Source: Taenia hydatigena (taxonomy: Eukaryota; Platyhelminthes; Cestoda; Cyclophyllidea; Taeniidae). From it: a stretch of DNA of 64,000 nucleotides. The position numbers were made by a program, and so were the translations under genes. Each line of letters starts with the position of its first letter. Within the stretch, counting starts at the first letter, position 1. Below the pieces are notes generated by a model, which searched no databases, had not been told where the DNA came from, and was given only the letters and a program-made list of their open reading frames with translations. Location: the NCBI GenBank assembly GCA_036345935.2, contig JADWOT020000009.1, forward strand, positions 6,839,381 through 6,903,380, given 5' to 3'. This document shows, one piece after another, positions 41,270 to 55,026 of the stretch.

Positions 41270-43170
41270 CTGTCTAAGAGGCTAACAATGCTCGTCTAGT
41301 ATCCAAACGTGCCCAAGGTTGGTTCAGCCGAACAATTGTGTTACGCGGTCTTAATTCTTGGCGTTGTTGGTGCTTCGTATGTATCCTCAGAGGACGTAGA
41401 AAAGACAGCATTGCCTTTGACACCTCACTGTGCCAGTGAATAAACCCATTAGAGCTGCTGGTCAGGTGGGAGTTTAACTGTTCTGGTGGGTGGCTCGGCT
41501 GGTCAGTCATTTAACGATTCGGCCTACAGCTAATTCAAACTGACTGGCTTGCCATCAAATGTGACTGTGACTGCAGATGAGTCAGGTACTGCCAAATTCG
41601 CCACATCCTGCCGGTAATTGTACAAGGAGAGTACGATAGCTCTATGAAGTGGTCGACCACCGCACTACCAACTCACTTAAACCACCAATGCTCATGCTCT
41701 CTTGATGGTATGATACCATGGTGTGCAGACTCCAAAATTAATTGCGAACGGAACACAAAACACTTGCATGGGCAGTTGAGTCAGGCACATGTTGAAATAT
41801 TGGATGTTTCAAGCAAAAGAGAAACTGGCGAACCAATTTCACAGGCTTATTAGGCTCCTGCTAAAAATGCGTTATTCCGTTTAGTATTTGAAAGGTCAAG
41901 CTCATGGCAATTAAACATGCCTCACCCATGTCCTCAGTGATTCCAGAGGAAAGTGCAGAGCACAGGCGACTAACACGGTTAGGCCGTATTTTGCTAATCA
42001 GTTGATGTTCGACACAGACTACCCAAAAGTATGCAAAAGTAAGGGCTCATGCTCCACCTTTTGCATCTCAATGACGCCCACACGATTTGAGGTTAGCTTT
42101 GACCAGTGTTACCCACCCCGCTTGCATGATTCTCTGTACTCCGTGCGCATTTAAAGTTATTTCCTACCATTCGCCAATTTGAGGTTGTGCGCACGCCTTT
42201 TGCTTCAGTAATGTCACGTCATCCATTTTGCCATCGATGAAGTAAATACTCGTAAGCAGCTCATTTCTTTCCATTTACTAGTTCTATTTTTGACCAAACG
42301 AGTTCATTTGATCCTCATCATCGAATCTGCACCATCTGTGGAATAGACTACGCATGCCGCGTATACCAGTAAATCTCGATTGACTGCCTTATGCGTGGAT
42401 GTGAACCGATGAATACCGCTGGAATGAAATATGCTTAAGGAACAATGTTTGAATTAAGGCCGCATTAATGAAGGTAATCGCTTTATCCCAGAACCAACAA
42501 TCAGTCTTCCCAGCCAATGCATCAAGCTTGTGTCATTGGACATTGCATATGTTGCGGTGACCTACTGTGCTCACACTTTGCGATGCTCTTCACTCTTCGT
42601 GATTTGTTCCGTACCTTATCAAAAGTGCCATGTGGCGCGTCTGTAGTCTCTCTGTCTTCTTACAATCAGCTTGCCTTTTGCTTACTAGTTTTCGTTCTCA
42701 ACCAATCTACTGCTACTTCTGTGGATAATTATCAGAGTTTGCAAAAGTCAAGCATACTGAAGTTGATGCATTAGGCTTAGAATTCTATCCTTATTAGGTG
42801 ATGAATTGCTTAAATTCCCCCACAATAGCATTTTCCGCTAAAAAATAACATAAAACGATAATTATTTGCATTGTTATGTAAAATTCAGGAAGAGCTCACA
42901 CTAAATAACGGTAAGGTAACATACAGTTGGTTCAAAGGTGGAAGTGGTTTGAGAACTTAATGAAGGCATTTTTGACATTTAAATATGATTGATCGGAGGG
43001 GTCTGTTATGCGAAGTAGACAGAACAAAAGTGCCTTGTGACCTTTTTTCAGCTAACTTCAGTCTCCACACTTACGGCCATTTTCAAAGTCCTTGCACTCC
43101 ACTTTGTTGCAGCACTCTACCGGAGAAGCCATCTGTACACTTGTTAAGTGATTCTGGTGGTACCATACGT
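41270..43170 (+). repeat. Modules A and C joined by an internal deletion
   Basis: 41270-41540 matches the reverse complement of 36511-36850. 41850-42115 matches 3190-3430 directly, and 42120-43170 matches 8130-9120 directly. Relative to copy 1, about 4.7 kb (3430-8130), including the whole BRCT-like exon and C exons 2-3, is missing. The junction falls near 42115. Confidence 0.75.
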
Positions 43171-44754
43171 AGTTACACGTTGTCACAAAATGATCGCACA
43201 AGTGTGCAGTGGGTGATCATGCATCAAGTGATGGAGAATAATTGGTACCAGCCAGCAGGTGAGATGGCCTTTAAATGTGGTTTGGGTCTAAAGGACCAAA
43301 ATTTTGTGACGCCTTCTCACCATCATTGGGTTCCGTACGCATAAAGACCTACTGATCATTCTATTAATCCCTAAATGGGCCCCTAAAGTGCATGGTTTGT
43401 GTGGGCAGTAAATAAGTCAGAATGCCACCCAGTCGTATAACGGATCTAGTCGTGTCTCGTCTGCTATTTGACTTATTTGAGAAGAAGAAGTGAGAGTACA
43501 ATCAGAGGAACATTTTAATGAGCTAACGATAAGTATATTTGGTGCAGGCAGCAAATCCCACTGCCCCTAAGCCATTTAACAAAATAATTGTCGACATTGT
43601 ATGCAGCCTTCAGCTGTCTGACGAATCCGCACATTTCTCATCACTCTACAGGAATGACAAGTGCTCCAACATCCAGCATGCTTTTAAAGTCACGTTATTC
43701 GCTACTGAGTTGTTCAAAATGTTGATTGGCGTCACAAGGGTTGCCTAATATTGATTGTCTAGATGTCGTAACAAGCTTGGCAGCTGACAACAAGAGAGTA
43801 GTATAAAGTGGATGTTAGGATGGATAGATCAATGGGTAGCTGACAAAGGATTGGATAATTAATACGAGATTCGCTTGAACTTCAGTTAACATAAGCTGCT
43901 TTAACACGCACTTGATGGGTGGATAAAGGCAAAGAAATGGAGGCGTCTTGCATACGTGAAATTGATTGAGGTAGGTAGGCAACCCTTTAAATGATGATCT
44001 CCTCCAGTCATCCTTGGCAACGCAGTTGAGCATGTGGCTGGGAACAGGTGCATAAATATCCTGCAGAAGAGCACAGACAAAAGCCAACTCATTGCCTTAT
44101 CTCTTGTCTACTGGTACTGTAGTGCATAGTATGGACGTTGACCTCGCAGCATAGATGTGTCACTTCGTGAGGTCATTCCCGAGCCTTATAGTCAGCGCAC
44201 TAAAGGACTCAAAGCCTAGCAACGGAGGTCAATGCATGCTTACTCTTTGTTTGGCTGTTGTTGCGCGTCATAGCTCAAAATTCTACTGATCACGAGAAAG
44301 GAAAGCAACATGTGCAATGCGCGTAGAATTATATAAAAGCACGACCTCAAAACAAAAATTACTGGAAAGGGCCAATGTAGATTCAGCATACTTCCTTCGT
44401 TGTTTGCGCATTTGCATCTTGCCGATAGCTCAGGTCAACTTCGGATGCGTAGTAGTAGTAGTAGTAATAATAGTGGTAGTAGTAGTAGGTGCCTGAGGTA
44501 GCTGGGTTGGAAAGAAGTAATAGAAGTAGGTACTGGATGGCCCACTACGACTACTACTAGAGGAGTGTAAGCAAGAGAAGGTAATTGACATGTCCAGCGT
44601 GCAGGAAAAGCGGCACAAATTAAGGAACAAGATTAAAATTCTGTGGAAGGAAAAAGAAAATTGAAAGGGAAAAATTAAAAGGGCAAAAAGGAAAAGCTAC
44701 GTGTAGGGCCTGTCTAACTGCCTGTCCTGGTTTTCTTTCTGTTTAGGAGAAGGG
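43171..44754. other. Unassigned
   Basis: No convincing reading frame. A minus-strand frame at 43815-44087 (90 codons) has no sister. A trinucleotide run lies at 44449-44490. Confidence 0.45.
44449..44490. repeat. Imperfect (TAG)n trinucleotide run
   Basis: agtagtagtagtagtaataatag and following units. A short related string (ctactactag) in opposite orientation lies at 44553. Confidence 0.9.
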
Positions 44755-44960
44755 CTTTATCTCGCTGCTAGCTGGTGCGTGTGTGATAATAAAGGAAGGG
44801 GAAATAGGCTTGGTAAATGAGGAAGAGAAGGTAGGAAGACTTCTGCGGTGAATACATGAATAAATGGAAGACGGAGGGGATAGGAAAGAGGAGTAAAAAA
44901 GGGGAAGAGGAAGAGAACATGATGCCTACGACAAGAAAATGGGAGAACGGCGAGTGTGTG
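44755..44960 (-). repeat. Repeat H copy 2
   Basis: Reverse complement of 16160-16370 as described there. Confidence 0.7.
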
Positions 44961-45910
44961 TGTCAATGAAGTAAGAGCGTGGAGGTAGGGAAGGAAAGGA
45001 AGGAGCGGAGGACGCAACGCTGGATGATGGGATAGAAGGGAAAAGGCAGAAATGTGATAGGGATATGAAACGGCGTAGAAGAAAATGTACGCTAACAATA
45101 AATGAAAGAAGGAAGAAAGGTAGAAATTATCGTTTGTCACCTATGAAGGGCATTTAAAAAAACTGGTTAGAAGAATAAAAGAAAAGATCAGAAGACAGAA
45201 AATGTTATGCACTTAATGGATTTAGGTGAGAGAGTGGAAAAGAGGTAAGGAGAAAGTGAATAATTAGGTGTGTCACATACATGCAACGGTGGGTAAAACG
45301 ATGAATGGTTAAAAAATAGTGGAAGAGCACTTGATGCGTTTAACGGCATAAATTAAATAGAGAATAGGTGTATAGCTTATTTCTTTAAAACATTTTGATT
45401 CTTCTTTTTAAAAACGAGATGCATTGAAGGAACGATTTGTGGCAGTGCGGTGCGGCGCGTAGAACAAAGATAGTAGTGGAAGGCAAGAGGGAGTGGAAAA
45501 GAGGGAAGGAGGGGGCCATTCCCTTTCCGGTTATATCTGTTACGCGCAAAAAGAAAACAAAAAAATAAAAGAAGAAAATATGTAAGGAAAGGGAGAAAGA
45601 AGGGACGAAAGAAAAAAGGGATATTGATAGCTAGCGGAGGGAAGGTCACTAGCCTTGATGGTGGTGGAGGAAAACAGGCAAATGTAGGATAGCAAATAAA
45701 TAAATGAATTCGCGCAAGTAAAAAAAAGGAAAGAAAGGGGACTAAGAAGGAAAGAAAGGAAAACCTGTCAGGTGGTGGAACTGTGACTGCCAGCGTGTGT
45801 CACACATATGTGACGGTGGGTAGGTAGGTAGGGTGAGGTGAACAAACAGTGAATTTGGAGTCAATATGGCCAAGTACATGGCTTATTAAATAAAGAGTGT
45901 TCGAAAGCTT
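44960..45910. repeat. Purine-rich tract with internal partial duplication
   Basis: Plus strand is strongly A/G-rich. The string gtgtgtcaca-yaya-tg-cgacggtgggta occurs at about 45270 and 45795. Long open frames on the minus strand (44757-45140, 45377-45649) are compositional artefacts: leucine/serine/proline-rich with no sister. Confidence 0.55.
45803..45812. promoter_or_regulatory. Palindrome CACATATGTG near repeat H
   Basis: In gtgtgtCACACATATGTGACggtggg. A decayed version lies about 530 bases upstream near 45270. Confidence 0.35.
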
Positions 45911-46246
45911 TTTTGGCAAGTGCTGCTAGATTTCGTTAGGATAGAATCTGCTATAGAAAGGAAAGTCTTGAGGACGGAGAGGAGAGGAGAGAGTGGCTGC
46001 TTTAAGTTGATTGACAGGGCAGTAGTTGGATCAAAAATGACGTCAACTAACAATCATTTCTCGGTTCTACCGGTATTAATTGCAGCAAAATCCGGATCCA
46101 AGAACAATTCTCAGGTCACTAAAGTGGAGCTAAATGATATCCGAGGGTACATAATCACGTCATCTGACCTTGAATCAAGGTCTAGTCCCCACCCAGGGGT
46201 ACGCTGTGACATCATCTGACCTTAACGTGCGTATAATCCCAGCCCT

Positions 46247-46400
46247 AGCTGCTATTACTACGTAACTTGTACATTATCATAGCCTCTAACCTGCTTTGGA
46301 GGCCTATTATTGCGCAATCATACCTTGAATTGGACCGGAGCTCCATCTAGTGGTCTATTACTACGTAAATTCTGTACCGGATTGAATCGGCACCATTTTA
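46247..46400 (+). repeat. Three diverged tandem units around TATTACTACGTAA
   Basis: gctattactacgtaac, cctattattgcgcaat and tctattactacgtaaa are spaced about 55-60 bases apart. A second shared string (ttgaattggaccggag, accggattgaatcgg) appears reversed in part. Diverged minisatellite or duplicated protein-binding sites. Confidence 0.5.
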
Positions 46401-46639
46401 TGACCTTTTATATTATTTGTTTGCAAATTTTAAGATAATTTTATTTTGAATTACAGCAAGATTTTTGTAGTGGTATTTAAATGCGTGACTTTTTGCTTTG
46501 AATTTCGTATTCTTTTTTTTTTGGTAAATAATTATTTTATTAATTGTTTCTAATATTTTAACAATTCTATGTTGTAATTTTTCACTTTGTTTGCATCTTG
46601 TTTTGCTTAAAATTCATTTCTACTATCACCTTCTCTATT

Positions 46640-46780
46640 CAGTTTATTTCGCTTTTAAGTTAACCCTCTTTGCTTTGCCAGGCCGTTCGGCGACCTCGTA
46701 GGTGCTGTGCTGGTCGCCTTCGTGCTTGTTGAGTTAGGCGCTGTCGAGGGATAATGTGAGTTCTTCCAGCTGTCGTCGCC
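46640..46780 (+). repeat. GC-richer block similar to 11990-12150
   Basis: See 11990-12150. It ends in ATGTGAGTTCTT, a possible first-exon end and splice donor, followed by T-rich sequence. Confidence 0.35.
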
Positions 46781-47939
46781 CTACTCTGCGTTTTTTTTTT
46801 TGCATTGTTGTGCTGTTTTTGGCTAGCACTTTTAGCCGCATTAATTCAACAAAGTGCATATTTCGCCTGCCACTTTGTTCTTACGTGCTCGACGCAGTTG
46901 TTATTGGCCTTGATTTTCGGGGAACTTGCGATTTTATTGTTAGTGCTGAATGTTGTACTAGTGCCTTTCTAATCGGTTGGTTGGTTATTTTGTCGGTTCC
47001 CTCTTTAGATGCATAAAGTTTATTAATTTGTGTATGTAAATCATATCTAATTTTCCCGGTATCGTAGGGAGCGAGACTCGTTTAAATAAGACATTCGCAT
47101 TTTGGGGTCCCCTGTTGAACCCGCCCAGTTTTCGCATTACTTTTCGAAGCCGGTGCAATTATCTGCCTAACTTTTGAGCTCCTTTCCTTATTTTTGTTGT
47201 TTTAAAAGTCGCTGCTGTAGTTCATTGTCTGTTGGTATTGCGGTTCCCACCTAGTGCGACTAACACGGATTTGACTAGCAAGGCTTAGTTTGTAAGGATT
47301 GGAAACCTCCTGTAGAGCCTGTTCCTTTTCGCCTACAGAGACTGTCTTCATTTGTAGTAAATGTCAGACAAAAACCTTTTAGCGCACCTTTGTTTTCATG
47401 TCGCTTTTAATTTTTTTAGATTAACTCATCATTTTTGCTATTTCCATTTGTTTAAATTGCTATCTTAGATGGACATTGGCTATGGTTCAGTGTATTACGT
47501 GGCTTTGTTGCGCACATGTCATGCCAACAGCGCTGTAAAGAACTTGCACTGTACTTCGGCGGCCATTCTTTGCTCTGTTCTGCTCTGCTGGGTAGTCGTC
47601 GCTGAAGTCGTTAAAATTTGGATACGGCCTACTTGAGTGGTAGGGAGAATGAATTCGCAAACCTACAGTTAACCGTAATTATGTGTGTCTTGCTGTTTTT
47701 AACTTGCCTATTTCGATGGGATTGATGTCTTCCATTGCTTGCGGTTTCCGATTATTTGAATTTGCACAAATTGATGACAATCGAATGGAGATGATTTCTA
47801 GGTTAATGGCAAAGTAGTAGGTGTACTCTGCTTAAAGCATTTTCTCTTTACAATATCTTTATTCGTTGCCTGGTTGTTTGCGTACGCTGCTGTGCTCCGC
47901 TGAATAGCCATCATTCGTGGATGATGTTTGAGTGGATGT

Positions 47940-48310
47940 CTTCGGCTGCTGCTTGCTTTGTTTTTTTGCATAGGGAGGGGGTGGTTGACCTACGCTTACC
48001 TGCCACTTGCCTCGTTGCTTTCCTACGTAGTCGGGTGATTAAGTTCTTAGGCGTCTGTGCTTGTGTTCGTGGTGTTTCCAGTAATAAATTGGGGGCAGTC
48101 CTCTAGCTTCTGTAGTTCTTGCCTTCATTCACTGCTTATGCCAATAGTTGAAGCAGTCCAGATATTCTCAAGAAGCTTGTGCTACTGCTAAGTGTTTTGG
48201 TTTTTTCGTTAAGAAAAAGGTGACTAACCTACGCTTACCTCCTACTTGTTTCGTTATTTTCCTAGTCAGTTGGTGTGGAGAGTCGCGCGGGTCCGAGGTG
48301 TTTCTATTAA
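47940..48310 (+). repeat. Tandem duplication of about 140 bases
   Basis: acctacgcttacctgccacttgcctcgtt at 47989 and acctacgcttacctcctacttgtttcgtt at 48229 are followed by a similar second half (ggtgtttccagtaataaatt, ggtgtttctattaataatt). Offset about 240 bases. Confidence 0.65.
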
Positions 48311-48319
48311 TAATTAAAG

Positions 48320-51300
48320 GGGATTCTTAAAAGAGGTTACTTGTGTTACTATGCTTCGTCGGTTCCCACTGCGGGCTGTTCGGGCGCCTTCGCCAACACT
48401 CACGGAGACTGAAGCAACCCATTTATTCATATTGCGATGCGCATTGCCACTTCCATATGCTTCCTTCAAAAGAGAGAGCTGTTGACCCGCATTCGCATAC
48501 CACTTGCTGTGCTTTTGACGAATGTCCTTTCTTCTCCCTTAAAGTACTGCGTGCCAATCAGCTCATCCAGCTATCCACCTATACACCGAACAATCGGCCT
48601 ACTCATCAGTCTCCTGATCCATCATTCCAACTCAGTACTTCCTACCCTTCTCCTTCTTCTGCCTTCTCACTCTAATTTACTTAGCTGATGTATGACGTGT
48701 GTCCTTGGAATGTATACGCCATCTACCGGTCTACTCCCTTTGCGGACTTCCTAAAAGTGCTGCATTCACGAGAGTTAGAAATGCTTGAACTTTGGGTTTC
48801 CTAGATTAGACATCTCTATTCCCTTCCCTCTCTTCCTTTTACTTCCTTCTTTCCCTATCCACCTTCGTGGCGAGTGTTTCTAGTAGAGCTTGCTTCTATC
48901 CCTGTTACCCACATCAATCGGCTTTGAGTGCTGTGATTACTGAGTCTAGGGTTAGAAGAGTCTAGTCGAGGCATTAAAACCGTTCCAATGTAAGCATAAG
49001 CCTAAGCGATCAGTGAGCTTTGGTCGTCTTTTACTCCTGTCCCCCCATTCCTGCGCTGTTGACTGCTATGTCTTCAATTCCTTTTCATCCACCCGCAACC
49101 CAGTCGCATGATGATTATGATGTCTCCATGGTCTTTGTGTACATTTTGCTGTCAAGCGACCTCATCCAGTATTAATAGTAGTTGCATCGCCTAAGCTACC
49201 CACAGCCTCATTTCCTTAACAAAACCTCAACTTTAACCCCCTTCCATCGCCTTTACTGCTATGAATCCGAACAATAGTTTTGTTAACAATAATCTATTGA
49301 CAAGAAATACACACCGTAAGTAATATCAAAAAGTATTTTTGATCAGAGAAATGGAAACTGTGATGCAGCCGTCGAAGGATAATCAGGAAAAGAGCCAAAG
49401 TCGGGCTAATAACGAACACTGACATGCCTAATACAGCTACCACTTTATCCAAAAAACAACCTAGGTGTCGCATTTGAGAGCAGGACGCCATATTCAGCAT
49501 CGGAAGCAGTAACTGCACTCGTGCCTCCGCCTTCTGTCTCTGGATTGCTCCAATCATCGCGATGAATGGCATGGATAGAGAACACGACCATAGCGATAGG
49601 GCCCGCAACCCCTCAGTGCTGCACTTCCGTGCATATTACGAAGTTTCATTCGGCGAAGGGGTGGGCGATATCCATTCAGTGGCCACCATGCAGACGGCGC
49701 CTACACATGCATCATCTCCCATTGAACGTGTGCTCGTCATGGCATGGCTTAGTCCACTTGCAGGGTGATAACGATGTCGCGATGCTCGGTGTAGGTAGGC
49801 TCAACCGTTTTACGAAGACGCGCACGCATTGACAAACACATAATCCTGAAAGAGGAAGCATAAGCATACTTCTCCCCTGTAACGACAGCCCCACAAAAAT
49901 ATTCAAAATGGATACAGGGGCTATCAACTCAACCTTGACTTTGAATGATTCTTCCTTTTGCTGTAATGACATGCATTCGACAATGCTCTGACATATTTAC
50001 ACATTGACAAAAATTTAAACGAACGAGGACGTTAAGTCAGCTTATTTTCAGTGCTGTCTTTAGTCGGAAAGGAGAAGACACTCTTTTTATACGATGGCTG
50101 GCCCGCAACTGCTGGTAAAAATAGCTAGATGCGCAATCAAGCGCACCAACCATAAATTCGGTCACGACGTTGGAAGCATTATCGAAGCGTTTAATAGAAA
50201 TTAAAAGGTGATGCAGAGATGTTTTACAAAACTATCATCTAAAATAAAAGCAGCACTAAATCGCAAGCAAAAGTACGTTTCGATAGACTTTGTAAGCCAA
50301 AATTGCAATTATTAAAACTTAAAGGGAATTGAAACATACAACTACATACTTGTAGCCAACTTGTGCTGTATTTAAAGTACGCCTACTCTGATACTATAAA
50401 TGAGGGCTGAGTGAAGCTGCTGGCAGTGAAGGAGCCTCTTCCGATACCCAGGGTTTTAGCCAAATTCACCAGATCAGATGCCATGCGCAGTGATGTAGCC
50501 CATGCTGGCAGATGTTGGCCAGACGACGATTACTTTGAGAGCCTTTGTAAGGGAATGCTGAAAAGTAGTAAGGAAAGTTCTGCCTTATCAGGGCAATGCT
50601 GGCGGCGGAACACACCTATGAAGGTGGCAATGAAGACAGTCATTTTAAGTGTCCAAAAGACATTGTGCATCGTCTTTTAGCTCTTCGTTTCGACTTGTTG
50701 TCACCAGTGCCAGTGAAATGACGCATCGAATGCGTCTATCACTGGCTTCAGACCCGACTTAAATGTGACGGAAGGTGTGTGTGAGGCGACTGCTTAGTAA
50801 GTTCATGCGAATCGTTTATTTGTTGTAGCTGACTTTGCTCTGCATAACCCAGTGCATCAAAAACCAACTGCACTTTGGCACTGCCGCACCTGCTTGCAAT
50901 AATGATGAACTACACGCAAAGCGATGGGAGATTCATAACGGTGTCATGCGAAGAACGGTAAAAAGATTACTTTTGGCTTTAAACGTGTGATTGTGAAGGC
51001 GTATAAGTGGGTAGCGCTTTAAAATCCACCCTCATTTTCGGCCAATTGCCGTCAGTGTCACGTCCTAGTGCTGGTGCGATTGCTACAGCCATCAGGTAAG
51101 GTGTCTCGTGTTACGACATTAGTGTCGGTGGTAAAATGGTGCGGTGTGTGGCGAGGTGAAGTGGGGATGCGAATCTGCCAATGGGATAGTAGACTAGGGG
51201 AAAAGTGAAGCGACTTACCATAGTGCTTTCAACTGTGACGAAAAGGTGTGCAGCAGAATGGGTTAGGATTATGTTCGCATCAATTTCAGGCAGCAACGAA

Positions 51301-54300
51301 CGCTCCCATTCGAAATAAATTCCTACCAATTCTTCTTATGGCTGACGTGCCCTTTTAGGATAAGATTATCTAATTAAAATTTTTGTTGATTAGGTTCCTT
51401 TCAGATCACTAATTCGAGCATCGTACTACAATTTTAAGCAGAAATTAATTTTAGAGCAAATTCAACTTCCTTTGCTTGAGTTACATCGCGTGCAAGTTAG
51501 GATAACAGCGAGGAGCATGACCTTACGAATTTAGCAGTTTTGACACTCGCAACTCTACTTTACAGTCGTCCTCACATTTTATTTGCTAGCGAGAAGAGTT
51601 CAAAAGTAGCAGGGGAGAGCAGGCATACACACAGCATCAACCCATTGCGGCATGCCACGCGATGCAACCCTTTGATGTACAACGCTGATTTGTGGCTTTT
51701 GTGAAGACACCTCTCTCTGGACCCTAACATATGCAGACATAATGGTTTGGCGGATGAGGCAGCAAAAAATAACTTGTGACTACATTTCTGTGTAGGTATA
51801 TTTGCAAAACTAAGGTGGGAAGACAAAAGTTATATGCTAATTTGTGATCACCATCCTTTGTCCTCGACTTACTTTTAGTGACGAAGTTGTGAAAGTGGGG
51901 CGAGTGGACGAGGATGGTTTTGCAATCAAAGAGCCGCAATTTTTTGAATAAAAACATAATGTTCATTTATTTTTTTGAATCCCTTTCAATTTTTTCATTT
52001 GTGATTAGGAAGGGAATCTGATGCTAATCAACCTCAGTTCCACGCGATCTGCGGTACTGGCTAATCTTTGCAATTATGAGAAGCCAAGTCCCAGTGTCCT
52101 TGCCGACGCAGATGGCGGCACGACGGCAGCTGTGGTCTGAATCAGGCTTCTGACTTACAAGGCCAAAGATCATATCTCATCGCGTCGATGCATTCCTTTC
52201 AGAGTACGCTAGTATTAGTGAACCTTTTGATTCCCTTCTTTCTTCTCCTTCTCTGCGTATTCTATGATGTAATTGATATTGAGCCAAAATAGGAAAGCGC
52301 ATGGAAAAGTGACGTCTGCTACCACGGAACCACCCAGAAGGAGGATTGCTGTGCAAAGTCGACACCAGCAGACGCCACTGTTAGACACAACGCGACACGC
52401 GCAAACGATCAATTTACGCATATGTCAAATGCGAAGACGTCAATCACAAACTCAACTGCCAGACGTGCTTACGTACGCATTTCAAAGCCTTTTACCACTC
52501 ACCTTTCTTCTCCGCCTTATCCTTGCTTCCATCACTCAGTTCATTGCCAGCGTCTTCACCTCCTTTTCCTTTCCTTTTCATCCTCTACTTTTGCCTTTAC
52601 TTCACCCCGCTCTCCTTACTCTCGTCGCCTTCAACCGTGGCGAAGACGTCAAGGAACTAAAGCAGTTGAGGGTAAGTTGCGCTATTATCCATTCCTCCTA
52701 CTACTGCTTCTCTTTCTCCTTCTAATCCATCTTACCCTTTTCTTTTCTACTACTTTAGCATGCTGCAATTCAAAATTTTGCTAACAGGTATGCCAGTACA
52801 ATATACACCTCAAGGTAAAAAGCGAGAGCCAAATGATTAAAGCGTGCTATTAGGTAAGAATGCATTTTGTCACCACAAAATCAAGCCCTTCCTGTTGCAC
52901 TTAAAAGCGTGGCTATAGGAGCAGGTAGATGAAGGCAAATAGAAGTAGTAGGAAGCGGAAGCCAAATCGGTAACAATGACATTTGTCTGCCTCTTTCTTC
53001 TACTCAACCTCCTTTTCCTCTCCTCACCCACCAATTCCTTCGTCCACTTCAGTTAAACAAACGTGTTACTTTGCCACCATCCACCAGGTACAATGGTCAC
53101 CCTTGTCTTCTCTCGTGTGAAGAAAGAACACGCGTAGATACATAATTAGGGAGAGCCATCAGGAAGTCACCTTCGTCAGCTCTGTAGCAATATTTAGGGG
53201 TACGTCGCCAATTCCCTCCATGCAGGTATGCCTTGTACCACTTTGTTCATCTCATTTCTTATGTCCCCCTCGCACGTGATTGCAAATGGCCTAATTAACA
53301 GCAAGAGTAGGAGCAGAATCAGGAGCAGATGTAGTGAAACAAAAGCAGTGTAGCTCCTTGGGCAAAACTAGGCCTAGCTAGGCCGGACTATACTGGACTA
53401 ATACAAATACGGGTGGAGTGGCCACGTATGCCTGATTATGACAGTCCGAATCCGCCTAGTGCAACTGCAGGCTACATGCGTTGGGGTCTTTCTCTTCCAC
53501 CTGGCAGGTATTAGGGTGCAGTGTACACATGCGGCAAGAAGGTCTGGCGACGTCTTTGAGATGGTGAAGCGGAAATCCTCTTGCATCCGCCTCCTCTCAC
53601 ATGCCCCACTCCAAGCCATTTTTAGCAAGTCACTTCTTCTTTTCTGTCTCTCATTTCACTACATGCGCTCTTAAGCACCACGTCCTGCATTATGTCTTAT
53701 CGCTTATGCTTCACTTGTTCAAATTCTAGCAGATGGAGGAAAGAGTGCTGCTTGCAAATAGTCTTCTATTGGCCTTCATTTTTCAAAAACAGTGATGCTA
53801 AGACGCCTCACGCATCTGGCTTCCCCACTCTTCTGCTACTTTTACCTACGATTAGGAATAGAGGACTGAGTGAAGCTGGCTGCGGGGACAATGCTGACGT
53901 CTCTTCACGGGCCTTCTCCTGAGTTGAAGGGGTTAACAGATTACAAAGGCGAGTGGAGGATCAGAGAAAGTAGGGCGCAAAGTCAAGATTGCGACGACTA
54001 ATTTGTGTATGCCGCGGGCAGCCATCTGCAGTCTTAGATCGCTTCGAACGCGTCAGTTACAAGGGCATGGATTTGGCGCGAATCCTCATTCAATGGAAAC
54101 CATTGGTTAATTGCCTCTTTGGAAGTCCCTTTAAGCCGATCATCTTTTCCGTAAGGCTTCAAAAAGATGTATAGGGTATATTACAGCTATCGTGCCACTT
54201 GCATTAGTATCAAGTTGTTATATGCGAATTTGAGCCTAGAGAAAAGACAATGGCTACTGTGTTGGTCATCCTTCTTGTATGTTCTCAAATTCCTGCCAAA

Positions 54301-54889
54301 TTTCTTAAGTGACGACATGGTTCTTGAATGCCTTAAAGCAGCCCTGGATTAATTTACCGACAATTCAAACATCAAGACAACCATATTCTCTTCAAATCGT
54401 TAAGTCTTTGACATCTTTACTTACGAAGTGACTTTCAAGCATATTTGAAAGCTATCTGAATTGTCCGCTTGTACTAGTTATCCCCCATCACTTGGCACGC
54501 GATCACCCACAGTGCACTATTGTGATTATTTTGTAAAACATGTAAAACATGCATCAAGTGTGTAGATGAGTTGAATCAGTAAAGTGCGACATCAAAAAGA
54601 AGTTAGAAGACTTCAAAAATGGCAGTGGAAGTGGAGATTGAAGATAGCTGACGAGAAGTCGTGGGGCACTTTCGTTCGGTCCACTATGGACACCCGACCC
54701 TTTCAATCAATTATAGTTGAATGTGACAAATATTATTGTTGAGTTCCTAAATCGCTTCCAAATTTAACCCCATTGCGCTTTAATTTACCGTTATTTGGTG
54801 TAAGCTCTTTATGAACCTTTGATAACGATGCAAATAATTATCGCTTTTTGTTATTTTTACGCAGAAAATGCTAATGTGAAGAAAATCAG
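48320..54889. other. Long stretch without a supportable gene
   Basis: Many open frames of 60-150 codons. The longest (52273-52725 plus, with 52422-52784 overlapping) lies in pyrimidine-rich sequence and reads as serine/leucine/proline low complexity. The frame at 54167-54352 ending LSDDMVLECLKAALD looks protein-like but has no sister. No repeat partner to the named modules was found. Confidence 0.45.
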
Positions 54890-54927
54890 GCCCACCAGCA
54901 TCAAACAAAGAAGAGTTATAAGCTCTA

Positions 54928-55026
54928 CGCATCAATCTCAGTAAGCTAGACATTTACAAACTCAGGAAATTATCCAGAGAAGTAGTGGTGGAATGGTTTA
55001 AGAGACAGCCAATAAGCAAAATCTAG
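54928..55026 (+). pseudogene. Module C exon 1 remnant, second copy
   Basis: 33 codons, INLSKLDIYKLRKLSREVVV, EWFKRQPISKI, TAG. It parallels 37611-37712 with mainly conservative or third-position changes. Confidence 0.4.

Noticed and set aside
44757..45140. 127-codon minus-strand frame
   Set aside because: Artefact of a purine-rich tract; overlaps repeat H, whose other copy has no matching frame.
52273..52784. 150- and 120-codon overlapping frames
   Set aside because: Pyrimidine-rich sequence gives serine/leucine/proline low complexity in two frames at once; no sister copy.
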